Source of the DNA: JBKBXU01 sp046313675
GTDB taxonomy: Bacteria; Bacteroidota; Bacteroidia; Cytophagales; Cytophagaceae
Length of the DNA: 11,382 bases
Assembly (NCBI GenBank): GCA_046313675.1
Contig: JBKBXU010000141.1
Coordinates: 1-11,382 of the forward strand
Direction of reading: 5' to 3'
How positions within the stretch are numbered: the stretch's first letter is position 1; each line of letters begins with the position of its first letter. The notes under the pieces were generated by a model that was not told the DNA's origin, searched no databases, and worked only from the letters and a program-made list of their open reading frames with translations. This document shows, in pieces, positions 5,200 to 11,382 of the stretch. Position numbers and translations under genes: made by a program.

Positions 5200-6771
5200 A
5201 TGAACCGCACCTGCTTTATACTTCTTTTTTTATTTACCTTTCTAAGCTTTAGATCTTCTGCTCAGGTAGATGTACTGAATGTCCCTAGCCCGGCAGAGAA
5301 AAATGAAGTGCTTCAGGCCATCAAAGCTTACAGCGCATTGATCAACATCATGCGCACCGATAATGATAACCTGAGGAAGAAAATTTCAACAGAATTCTCC
5401 AAAAGATACTTGCTCCATCACAACATGCACGTATGGAACGACACGGATCCTAAGGCAGGGCCGGATGATAATGTGCGCATATTTGCCTATACCATGAACC
5501 TGAATACGGCCTACCCTCCTACGCATTCCATCGTCCTGAATCCTGACCAGGCAAAACTAAGCAAGGTAAAATACGACAAAATCAGAAGGTATTATTTCAT
5601 TGAAACGGAAGTTGTAAAATCCATCCAATGGACAGAAATCAAAGATACCCTGGTGGCCATCAATGACTCCATTGCCGCCGATACTGTGATAGCCAGAAAA
5701 GACACAATTAGCCACAGCATAGATATGCCCCTGGTATTTCATATAAAATTTGATAAATATGGCAACGAAGCCAGAGACTTCAAAATCCTTGGCATTACCC
5801 ACCCACAAGGTAAGCCGGTGCTGGATGCATTAAATCCTCTGCAAACCTGGTGGCTGGAAATGGATCCTGAGTGGAAATCTTATATAAGAACCCAACATAA
5901 GCTTGATGAGTACCCTACCATATTAGAAATACAGCGCGTTACAGGCACGTATGAACTGGTGCTGACAAATTCCAAATTCAAAAACTACAGTGGCCTGAGC
6001 CATTTTAAAAATGTGCAAAAACTGGACCTGGAAGGTGCAGCCATTAATACCCTTGAAGACATAAAAGGAATGACCGGCCTTCGGGTACTTAACATCAGCA
6101 AGACAAATATCAATGACCTATCCGGAATAGAATCGCTGACCAATCTGGAAGAATTGATCTGCAGAGGCCAGAAAATAAAAAGTCTTGCCCCATTAAAAGG
6201 CTTAAAAAATCTGATAGAACTGGATGCATCAGAAAATGAATTAGAAGACATCGAAGCCCTGGCAGGCCTTGAGAATCTTAAAAAACTGGACATTTCCCTT
6301 AATTACTCTTTAAAGGATATAAAACCGGTCAGCGGATTGGTGAATATTGAAAAGCTTGCCATGCGTAAACTGGAAATCAAAACCCTTGAACCTATCCGAA
6401 ACCTGACGAACCTCATATACCTGGATTGCTTTAATTCCGGAATTGAAACCCTTGAGCCTATCCGAAACCATCGTAAGCTCATGCACCTGGATTGCTCACA
6501 TAACAAACTGACAAGCCTGGAGCCCATCAAAAACCATGTCTTTATCACTGACCTTTTAATTGCAGGGACAAACATTGCAGACCTGTCGGACATCAAAGAC
6601 TTTCAGTACCTGCGATCTTTTATCGGCAATAACTCCTCATTAACATCCCTTGGCCCCTTACACAAGTTTGACACCCTTCTTGAGATCAAAGTGCATTATA
6701 CCAGGATTGACAAGAATGAAATTCAACGATTCAAAAAGAACCATCCTAACTGTAAGATTACGTATTTTTAG
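5200..6771 (+). CDS. Exported leucine-rich-repeat protein (SDS22/internalin-like repeats)
   Basis: The 523-residue protein starts with a signal peptide (FILLFLFTFLSFRSSAQ; likely cut near residue 21). Residues about 25-225 form a mostly charged domain I do not recognise. About ten or eleven leucine-rich repeats of 22 residues follow from about 263 to 505, with the pattern LxxLxxLxxLdxSxNxLxdl (for example LKNLIELDASENELEDIEAL). The C-terminus, NHPNCKITYF, is the usual cap of such arrays. There is no T9SS sorting domain, lipobox or C-terminal membrane helix, so it is probably periplasmic or released. LRR arrays of this type bind proteins or glycans; the partner is unknown. Two adjacent repeats are nearly identical at DNA level (6381-6446 and 6447-6512), a recent 66-bp duplication. 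The gene stands alone, flanked by repeat-rich DNA. A TTTTGAA array starts directly after the stop codon. Confidence 0.85.
   Translation: MNRTCFILLFLFTFLSFRSSAQVDVLNVPSPAEKNEVLQAIKAYSALINIMRTDNDNLRKKISTEFSKRYLLHHNMHVWNDTDPKAGPDDNVRIFAYTMNLNTAYPPTHSIVLNPDQAKLSKVKYDKIRRYYFIETEVVKSIQWTEIKDTLVAINDSIAADTVIARKDTISHSIDMPLVFHIKFDKYGNEARDFKILGITHPQGKPVLDALNPLQTWWLEMDPEWKSYIRTQHKLDEYPTILEIQRVTGTYELVLTNSKFKNYSGLSHFKNVQKLDLEGAAINTLEDIKGMTGLRVLNISKTNINDLSGIESLTNLEELICRGQKIKSLAPLKGLKNLIELDASENELEDIEALAGLENLKKLDISLNYSLKDIKPVSGLVNIEKLAMRKLEIKTLEPIRNLTNLIYLDCFNSGIETLEPIRNHRKLMHLDCSHNKLTSLEPIKNHVFITDLLIAGTNIADLSDIKDFQYLRSFIGNNSSLTSLGPLHKFDTLLEIKVHYTRIDKNEIQRFKKNHPNCKITYF
6381..6512 (+). repeat. In-frame 66-bp tandem duplication inside the LRR array
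   Basis: The unit 6381-6446 is repeated at 6447-6512 with a period of 66 nt, equal to one 22-residue leucine-rich repeat. Identical stretches include CCTATCCGAAACC (6391 and 6457) and ACCTGGATTGCT near the middle of each unit. Neighbouring repeats are much more diverged, so this is the youngest duplication in the array. Confidence 0.8.
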
Positions 6772-6806
6772 TTTTGAATTTTGAATTCTTAATTTTGAAT
6801 TAATTA
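6772..6806 (+). repeat. TTTTGAA heptamer array, five units, abutting the LRR stop
   Basis: Units TTTTGAA, TTTTGAA, TTCTTAA, TTTTGAA, TTAATTA run without a gap from the base after the TAG. The first 16 nt are a perfect reverse complement of 7061-7076, so this array and the ATTCAAA array there form an inverted pair around about 270 nt. Confidence 0.8.
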
Positions 6807-6824
6807 TAACAATACCCCACTATT

Positions 6825-6850
6825 CGTAGAGTTCCCCTTGAGGCTCTACG
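6825..6850. terminator. Stem-loop downstream of the LRR gene, possible terminator
   Basis: CGTAGAG (6825-6831) and CTCTACG (6844-6850) form a perfect 7-bp stem with a 12-nt loop, about 54 nt after the LRR stop codon. There is no clean T tract, so it may be a weak terminator or another REP-like hairpin. Confidence 0.4.
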
Positions 6851-6912
6851 GATTATTAAATAAAATAGAGACTTTGTCACTTTTTCTACATCTGCCGGAT
6901 GGGGGTAGTTCA

Positions 6913-6982
6913 TTCGGGCAGATCCCTCCTGCGTCGGGATGACAGCTTGAGTCGGGATTACAGGTAAATTGATTATCAACAC
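6913..6982 (+). repeat. Dispersed ~70-bp unit, copy 3
   Basis: The start (TTCGGGCAGATCCCTCCT) and end (TTGATTATCAACAC) match copies 1 and 2; the middle (6945-6969) is more diverged. The first units of the array that follows are identical to those after copy 2, so unit and array were copied together. Confidence 0.8.
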
Positions 6983-7017
6983 CTCATTACTTATTACTTA
7001 CTCCTTTTGTCTTATGC
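6983..7017 (+). repeat. Heptamer array CTTAnnn, five units
   Basis: Contiguous units CTCATTA, CTTATTA, CTTACTC, CTTTTGT, CTTATGC directly follow dispersed unit copy 3. It is shorter than the ten-unit array after copy 2. Confidence 0.75.
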
Positions 7018-7060
7018 CTTCACAGGTATAGCCCTATGTGTGGAAAGAGCGGAGTAAAAT

Positions 7061-7121
7061 AATTCAAAATTCAAAATTCCTAAAAGGCTAGGCTTGCTGA
7101 GAGCCAGGCTCCCTTTCGAAA
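7061..7121 (+). repeat. ATTCAAA pair followed by a decayed family 1 palindrome arm
   Basis: AATTCAAAATTCAAAA at 7061-7076 is followed by TTCCTAAAAGGCTAGGC and then GCTTGCTGAGAGCCAGGC, which resembles the left arm of the element at 4846 (GCTTGCGGAGAGCCGGGA) with several substitutions. The same order, ATTCAAA pair then AAAGGC then an arm, occurs at 4770. Confidence 0.5.
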
Positions 7122-7259
7122 AATATAAATCAAAAAACGAGTCAAAGACGCTCATATATATAAAAACCCTTAGAAGCCCTGCGGAATTCTAAGGATAGTG
7201 TGATAGCATGGTTAGTGTGGAGCGAATAAATGGAGCGGAGAGCGAGAAGTGGGTTTTAC

Positions 7260-7387
7260 CGTCATTGCGAGGCTTTGCCAAGGGATGAGCTTAGGGAAGC
7301 CGCGGCAATCTGTTGAGTTGGAAAACAAAAGCTCAAAAGCACGGATAAAGTCAGCAGATTGCGTCGTCGTACCTCCTCGCAATGACG
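7260..7387. repeat. Palindromic MITE-like element, family 2
   Basis: A 128-nt element with perfect 13-bp terminal inverted arms, CGTCATTGCGAGG (7260-7272) and CCTCGCAATGACG (7375-7387). Nested inside are GCAATCTG (7305-7312) and CAGATTGC (7355-7362). Sequences built on GTCATTGCGAGG with inner GCAATCT arms are seen as intergenic palindromes in several unrelated bacteria. No transposase is nearby. A 72-codon frame crossing it is a by-product of the repeat. Confidence 0.75.
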
Positions 7388-7403
7388 TTTTGTTTGGAGT
7401 GGA

Positions 7404-7441
7404 GAGATCCCGGCTCTCCGCAAGCTACGGCCGGAATGACG
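7404..7441 (-). repeat. Inverted half copy of the family 1 palindromic element
   Basis: This 38-nt stretch is the reverse complement of 4847-4884 with one mismatch by direct comparison. It lies 16 nt beyond the family 2 element and stops exactly where the inner arm of the complete copy ends, as expected if one half of a palindrome was lost. Confidence 0.8.
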
Positions 7442-7462
7442 ACGTGTATAGTCGCAAAAAAC

Positions 7463-7518
7463 CTTAAAATCAAGAACTTAATATTTAAAACTTAAAACTT
7501 AACGCTTAACATTAACCT
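7463..7518 (+). repeat. Heptamer array CTTAAAA/CTTAACN, eight units
   Basis: Units CTTAAAA, TCAAGAA, CTTAATA, TTTAAAA, CTTAAAA, CTTAACG, CTTAACA, TTAACCT follow each other in a 7-bp register. It is more degenerate and AT-rich than the CTTATGA arrays, and bridges the CTTAnnn and ATTCAAA families in composition. Confidence 0.65.
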
Positions 7519-7578
7519 ATAAAACTCTTCCCTCCAGTAACCTATTATCCTTCCAGCACTCTCATTTTAATCCCGTTT

Positions 7579-7612
7579 GTGGGGACACAAACGAAGGCGG
7601 AGGTGTCCCCAC
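7579..7612. terminator. Strong hairpin between the convergent LRR and RCC1 genes
   Basis: GTGGGGACAC (7579-7588) and GTGTCCCCAC (7603-7612) form a perfect 10-bp GC-rich stem with a 14-nt loop. It lies about 96 nt beyond the RCC1 stop codon on the minus strand and could end either transcript. Part of it (GACACAAACGAAGGCGG, 7584-7600) is repeated exactly at 7636-7652 without the stem, so it is also a repeat family rather than only a terminator. Confidence 0.5.
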
Positions 7613-7673
7613 CAACATTCTAAACCATTTTTGAAGACACAAACGAAGGCGGGGAGTTAAATACCGAACACTC

Positions 7674-7722
7674 CTTACGCCTTATGCCTAATCACTTATG
7701 CCTAATCCTTAATTCTTAATCA
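7674..7722 (+). repeat. Heptamer array running across the RCC1 stop codon
   Basis: Units CTTACGC, CTTATGC, CTAATCA, CTTATGC, CTAATCC, TTAATTC, TTAATCA run in a 7-bp register. The last two lie inside the RCC1 coding sequence and, read on the minus strand, encode the terminal VIKN and the stop codon. Confidence 0.75.
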
Positions 7723-10700
7723 CCTTTTTCACGACTGTTTGCATTGGGGTGCGTATTTCTACAAAATACATTCCCGGTGTAAAACCTTGCCCAAGCTGTG
7801 TCTTACCGTCCTGGCTGATGCGGATGCCCTCTACTAAAGTTCTTCCGGTTACATCTTTAATACTAACAAAAGCCTCACCGTTTAGTCCTGCCAAAACAAG
7901 GTAAAACGCATCGTTATATGGATTAGGGAAAAGATGAATATCCACAATTCCATCACGTGATACCTTCACTACATGGCTGTGTGATTTTGTACCATCAAAA
8001 TCAACCTGAACCAAACGATAGTAATTCTCTCCTGATAAAGGACTCTCATCCAGGAAGGAATAATAGCTGATTCCGGAACTTGTTCCATTGCCTTCTATGG
8101 TGCCAATGGTTTCAAAATTAACACCATCTGTAGAGCGCTGAATTTTAAATTTATGGTTGTTGATCTCCTCATACGTTTCCCATCTTACCAATATCCCGTT
8201 GTCTTGTGCTTCTGCATCAAAATTGAGTAGCTGAACAGGCTGAGTACAATCTTCTTCAAGTACTACCGGTATTCTGTTACAAGGATAAACTGTTCCGGCA
8301 GAAACTACCCAATTAAAAAATCCGCCATAATGGTTTGGATTATAGTGCTGGTTAAAGCCTGAGTGGTTATCCAAAAACTCAATCAATCCCATATAATTCT
8401 GCGGATAAAATCCGTCTCCTGCATTTGCAAAACTTCGAATACCATCTCCGCCTGTTACCTGAATGATGTAAACACCCGGCTCAAGTAACACATCCATTTC
8501 AGCCGTTGCAGTAACCCAGGTCCCTGCCGCCCCACTTGGTCCTTCCGCAAAGAATGGAGAACCTGCAACCGGAGTACCACCAATGGTAGTAATGCTTATT
8601 TCGGAACTTACAGCATTACCATGCTGAATGGTCTGTACCTGAAGTGAATTTAAGGTAAGTTGTTGCTGCACTTGAAATTGCAAATATGTATCGTTCCCAC
8701 TGGTATTATGACCGGTAGCACCAGCAAAACCATGTCCCGGATGAGGAGGCCCGATGGTTTCAACAAAAGAAGAAACATCTTCCACATAAACGGTCATCGT
8801 TCTATTCGGTTCTGTACCTTCAATCTCCATACTTCCTGAGATATCAATGTTACCTTGATTATCTTCTGAACTGCTGCCAAGTACATCGGTACTGGTCATG
8901 GAGGCAAACCATTCGTATTCACCATCACCATTTACATATACCGACGCTACTCCATCCTGTAGACAGAAGATATTATCACCGGGATCTGAGAAAGGAGCTT
9001 CTACATAACGGATTTCTATGACATCCTCACTCATGGTACACATATTACATGGCACATCCATTCCAACGTATTCAATGGTCACACGGTAAAAACCAATATC
9101 CTCGGCATTGATTGACAAATGAGGTTGAGGAGTTCCAGGAGTTATTTCAAGCCATCCTCCGGTTCCATCGGTGCTGTAGTACCAGCGATAAACGTAAAGA
9201 TTTTCCTTTCCCAGGGGAGGTGTAAATCCTGCTGCCAAGGTAAAGGTACTTCCAGGACATACTTCCATTAGCGAAGGCATTCTGGCTATAGGACATGGGT
9301 CAGGCTGGCTGCAAGGAAGTTGTGGATCAAGCAAAGTTGCTCTATATCGGGTGTCCGTGTCTCCCAGGCCAAGTTGCCCACGATGATTATATCCCCAGGT
9401 GTAAAACTGATTTTGGTCGTTAATAAGAAAACCCCAGTTGTCCCCCCGATAAATTTCCAGGGCATTGTCAACAACAGAACCATCTTCATATTCAAGGAAT
9501 ACAGGTCCGGTAGCACAAGAACTGGCCATGTCATCTCCATTCCCTAAAGCTCCTCCGTTTGTGATATCGTTATTTCCCCAGGTCAATGCATACCCATCGG
9601 CTGTTACGGCCATAGAAAATCCACGTCCACCGGATACACGGATAACATTTGTCAGAAAAGGATTTCCACTAACATCCTGATAAGCTCCTGCAGGAACCCT
9701 TGTTGCTCTTGTAATTTCACCTTGAGGTGGTGCACCAAGTGTGGCACATCCCCATCCATTGTTACCCCAAGCCCAGACATAACCATCGGCATCAATGGCC
9801 AAACCATGTACATCACCGGCAGCAAGAAAAACAATATTATCAAGAGGATCACCATTTTCCTTTAATACCGGCATCATCAGGTTCTGATCAGCAATAGGTC
9901 GCCCAATGACCATTTCGTCATCATTAAAGGCATTACCACCGGCAGAGTAAACGGTACCGGTTCCATCTCCGTTGGCATCAACAAGGGCAAATATATTTTC
10001 ATCACCACCAGTAACATGAATGACATTTTGCAAATCAATAATTGCCCCGGCAACCCGTGTTTTCAGATAAACAGGCGTAGCACTATATGGCACAGTTGCC
10101 GTATTTAGTCCTGCCCCTAACTGCCCAAATTGATTACTCCCCCAGGCAACTACTCTACCATCATCCAAAATCGCATAAGAAGTACTGGTAGAAGCTTCTA
10201 CAAAGATAACATTCCCAAGAAGTGTGGGATCATCGGCACTGGCAGGGCCTTCCCCTCTAAGCACAGGTGAAGGAACGGTTACTACATTTGGAGTATTTGT
10301 TCCATTACCGATCTGCCCATGTTGGTTACCACCCCACATCCAAACTTCTCCATTACAGGCAAGAGATATGGTAAAAGCGCCGGAACCGGCACTTACCTGG
10401 TAGACTTCCAATCCTACAGGCAATAAAACTTCTTCAGGTTCCAAAATATTGTCTTCAGTACTTCCAGTCCCTAAAGAACCAACTACTCCTCCGCCAGCTC
10501 CTGTACGGTTACGCCCCCAGGCAAAAACTCTACCTGTCTGGCAGATCATGGCAGAATGCTGATCACCTCCTGAAATACTAAGATTAAGGTTCAGCGTTTC
10601 CTGTCCATGAGCATCTGACAAAGCACCGATAAATAGTCCAAGGAGAATCAGATAAAGCTTAACAGATTTCCCAGCTTTATGATTGAGCATTACAAAATTA

Positions 10701-10726
10701 AAAACTGAGAATAACATCCCTCTCAT
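7709..10726 (-). CDS. Secreted RCC1-propeller protein with FN3-like module and T9SS sorting domain
   Basis: A 1005-residue exported protein. The signal peptide ends near AHGQ (residue 42). The outermost ATG is at 10726, but Met13 (10690) gives a more usual 30-residue signal and may be the true start. Seven RCC1-type repeats follow (about 52-460), each with the GxVxAWGxNxxGQLG pattern, for example RVVAWGSNQFGQLG (191-204) and FYTWGYNHRGQLG (441-453); seven are enough for a closed propeller. Residues 480-575 look Ig-like, with Cys pairs. Residues 580-825 are unassigned beta-rich sequence. About 830-922 is a fibronectin-III-like module common before T9SS tails (VRWETYEEINNHKFKIQRS). Residues 928-1005 are a type A sorting domain (HLFPNPYNDAF, then GMYFVEI and a basic VVKKVIKN end), implying export through the outer membrane and surface attachment or release. 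A binding role is likely; the ligand is unknown. Confidence 0.92.
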   Translation of the reverse strand: MRGMLFSVFNFVMLNHKAGKSVKLYLILLGLFIGALSDAHGQETLNLNLSISGGDQHSAMICQTGRVFAWGRNRTGAGGGVVGSLGTGSTEDNILEPEEVLLPVGLEVYQVSAGSGAFTISLACNGEVWMWGGNQHGQIGNGTNTPNVVTVPSPVLRGEGPASADDPTLLGNVIFVEASTSTSYAILDDGRVVAWGSNQFGQLGAGLNTATVPYSATPVYLKTRVAGAIIDLQNVIHVTGGDENIFALVDANGDGTGTVYSAGGNAFNDDEMVIGRPIADQNLMMPVLKENGDPLDNIVFLAAGDVHGLAIDADGYVWAWGNNGWGCATLGAPPQGEITRATRVPAGAYQDVSGNPFLTNVIRVSGGRGFSMAVTADGYALTWGNNDITNGGALGNGDDMASSCATGPVFLEYEDGSVVDNALEIYRGDNWGFLINDQNQFYTWGYNHRGQLGLGDTDTRYRATLLDPQLPCSQPDPCPIARMPSLMEVCPGSTFTLAAGFTPPLGKENLYVYRWYYSTDGTGGWLEITPGTPQPHLSINAEDIGFYRVTIEYVGMDVPCNMCTMSEDVIEIRYVEAPFSDPGDNIFCLQDGVASVYVNGDGEYEWFASMTSTDVLGSSSEDNQGNIDISGSMEIEGTEPNRTMTVYVEDVSSFVETIGPPHPGHGFAGATGHNTSGNDTYLQFQVQQQLTLNSLQVQTIQHGNAVSSEISITTIGGTPVAGSPFFAEGPSGAAGTWVTATAEMDVLLEPGVYIIQVTGGDGIRSFANAGDGFYPQNYMGLIEFLDNHSGFNQHYNPNHYGGFFNWVVSAGTVYPCNRIPVVLEEDCTQPVQLLNFDAEAQDNGILVRWETYEEINNHKFKIQRSTDGVNFETIGTIEGNGTSSGISYYSFLDESPLSGENYYRLVQVDFDGTKSHSHVVKVSRDGIVDIHLFPNPYNDAFYLVLAGLNGEAFVSIKDVTGRTLVEGIRISQDGKTQLGQGFTPGMYFVEIRTPMQTVVKKVIKN

Positions 10727-10825
10727 AATATTTCCGATTTTTTGATTGATAATTAGTAATTATTGACTCACTTCTATATTCTTTTATCAAATAAAAAGTA
10801 AACGTTAAAAAGTAAACTTTCTTTC

Positions 10826-10833
10826 CAAATTTA
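10826..10833 (-). promoter_or_regulatory. TAnnTTTG-type -7 box upstream of the RCC1 gene
   Basis: Read on the minus strand the sequence is TAAATTTG, an exact match to the Bacteroidota -7 consensus TAnnTTTG. It lies about 93 nt before the outer ATG and about 129 nt before Met13, leaving a long leader. I saw no clear TTTG at the -33 distance, which lowers confidence. Confidence 0.35.
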
Positions 10834-11023
10834 GCCAAAATGACATAATTGATTAATATTCAGTAAAGAAAAACAGCTTTTTTCATTAAAAATATTACCT
10901 GTCTTTAGGCGATTGACAAAACTATATTTTAAAACAAGCGTATTAAGCTTCCATTTTTGTACAATCAATCATTTATACTGTAATAAGTCAATAGGTAACC
11001 GGAAATGTTCAAGTTTTAAATGT

Positions 11024-11091
11024 TAAATGGTAAATGGTAAGGGTAAATGGTAAGGGTAAAGTGGTAATTGGTAAGAGGTGAGTGGTGAGTG
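11024..11091 (+). repeat. G-rich degenerate heptamer array TAAATGG, ten units
   Basis: Units TAAATGG, TAAATGG, TAAGGG, TAAATGG, TAAGGG, TAAAGTGG, TAATTGG, TAAGAGG, TGAGTGG, TGAGTG run without spacers; most are 7 bp, with 6- and 8-bp variants. On the minus strand the unit reads TTACCAT, the same TTA-plus-C-rich pattern as TTATGAC/TTACGCC in the other arrays, so it is probably the same family in the opposite orientation. Confidence 0.75.
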
Positions 11092-11140
11092 TATAGGTTG
11101 GAGATGTTAATAAGATATTAATGGGGAAAAGGGTTAATCT

Positions 11141-11178
11141 TAATTCTGAATTTTAAATTATAAATCAATGATAATCAG
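11141..11178 (+). repeat. 38-nt direct repeat with heptamer-like core, copy 1
   Basis: Starts TAATTCTGAATTTT and ends GATAATCAG. The copy at 11307-11344 has the same start and end at exactly 166 nt distance, with changes in the middle. The core is a loose AATTYTG heptamer run. Confidence 0.7.
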
Positions 11179-11306
11179 TGCAAATAACCTTACAATGAGC
11201 CACTGACTACTACCTAAAACTTACAATTAACCTGTTTCCCGGATCTGTTCCGGGATCCGTTGGACATTGGCTGTGATAGAGCGGAGAGCGAAAGGGAGCG
11301 GAAATA

Positions 11307-11344
11307 TAATTCTGAATTTTGAATTCTAAATTTAAGATAATCAG
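11307..11344 (+). repeat. 38-nt direct repeat with heptamer-like core, copy 2
   Basis: Same ends as 11141-11178. The core reads AATTCTG, AATTTTG, AATTCTA, AATTTAA in 7-bp register (11308-11335), showing that the heptamer family also occurs as part of this larger repeated unit. The last 38 nt of the window hold nothing I can name. Confidence 0.7.
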
Positions 11345-11382
11345 TTGAACTGAGGGGTGGAGGTGTGTTATTAGGTTATTAA

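Larger units (their letters stand above)
10727..11382. other. Gene-free region upstream of the RCC1 gene
   Basis: I find no convincing gene in these 656 nt. The part nearest the gene holds a promoter candidate and an 11-bp direct repeat, AAAAAGTAAAC (10793-10803 and 10807-10817, period 14), which could be a regulator site. From about 11020 the sequence becomes repetitive: a G-rich heptamer array, a 38-nt direct repeat, a short palindrome, CCCGGATCTGTTCCGGGATC (11238-11257), and AGCGGAGAGCGA (11280-11291), which also occurs at 7234-7245. Confidence 0.6.

Noticed and set aside
6700..6771. C-terminal exosortase sorting signal on the LRR protein
   Set aside because: The end (FKKNHPNCKITYF) lacks a hydrophobic helix and a basic terminal cluster.
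6800..6982. Minus-strand frame of 60 codons downstream of the LRR gene
   Set aside because: It covers the hairpin and dispersed unit copy 3, which are better explained as repeats.
7249..7467. Plus-strand frame of 72 codons
   Set aside because: It is read through the family 2 palindrome and an inverted family 1 half copy; the composition is that of the repeats.
9286..9855. Several frames of 67-84 codons on both strands inside the RCC1 gene
   Set aside because: They are shadow frames of the long RCC1 coding sequence.
11024..11091. Telomere-like repeat
   Set aside because: The units are irregular (6-8 bp) and degenerate, lie inside a longer sequence, and related arrays occur between genes throughout the right half.

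Overview
The window looks like a chromosomal segment of a member of the Bacteroidota. The support is a textbook type IX secretion (T9SS) C-terminal sorting domain on the large protein at 7709-10726, a short Bacteroidota-style Wza-like lipoprotein, the absence of clear Shine-Dalgarno sequences, and a TAnnTTTG-type promoter candidate. I cannot assign a genus. No tRNA, rRNA, CRISPR array or transposase gene is visible.

Left part (1-3424, minus strand): the edge of an exopolysaccharide/capsule locus. In transcription order it holds an MBOAT O-acyltransferase, an SGNH-like partner only 3 nt downstream, a Wza-family export lipoprotein, and the start of a further membrane-anchored protein that leaves the window. 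Together they suggest export of an O-acylated (probably O-acetylated) polysaccharide. This block is AT-rich compared with the genes on the right.

Centre (3425-4131): a 122-nt divergent intergenic region with a palindrome between direct repeats, then a compact exosortase-family cysteine transpeptidase/protease on the plus strand with its Cys, Arg and His visible. Exosortases are classically linked to exopolysaccharide loci, but no protein in this window carries a matching C-terminal sorting signal.

Right part (4132-11382): two probable exported proteins, a leucine-rich-repeat protein (plus strand) and a seven-repeat RCC1 propeller protein with a T9SS tail (minus strand), convergent across a 0.9-kb gap. 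The three gene-free stretches (4132-5199, 6772-7708, 10727-11382) are packed with repetitive DNA. They hold many arrays of degenerate 7-bp units (CTTATGA/CTTACGC, ATTCAAA/TTTTGAA, TAAATGG), three copies of a ~70-bp unit always followed by a CTTAnnn array, two different long palindromic MITE-like elements with scattered half copies, and several hairpins. The most striking observation is that heptamer arrays begin at the base directly after the stop codon of the exosortase and LRR genes, and run across the stop codon of the RCC1 gene. I could not match this arrangement to a named element family.
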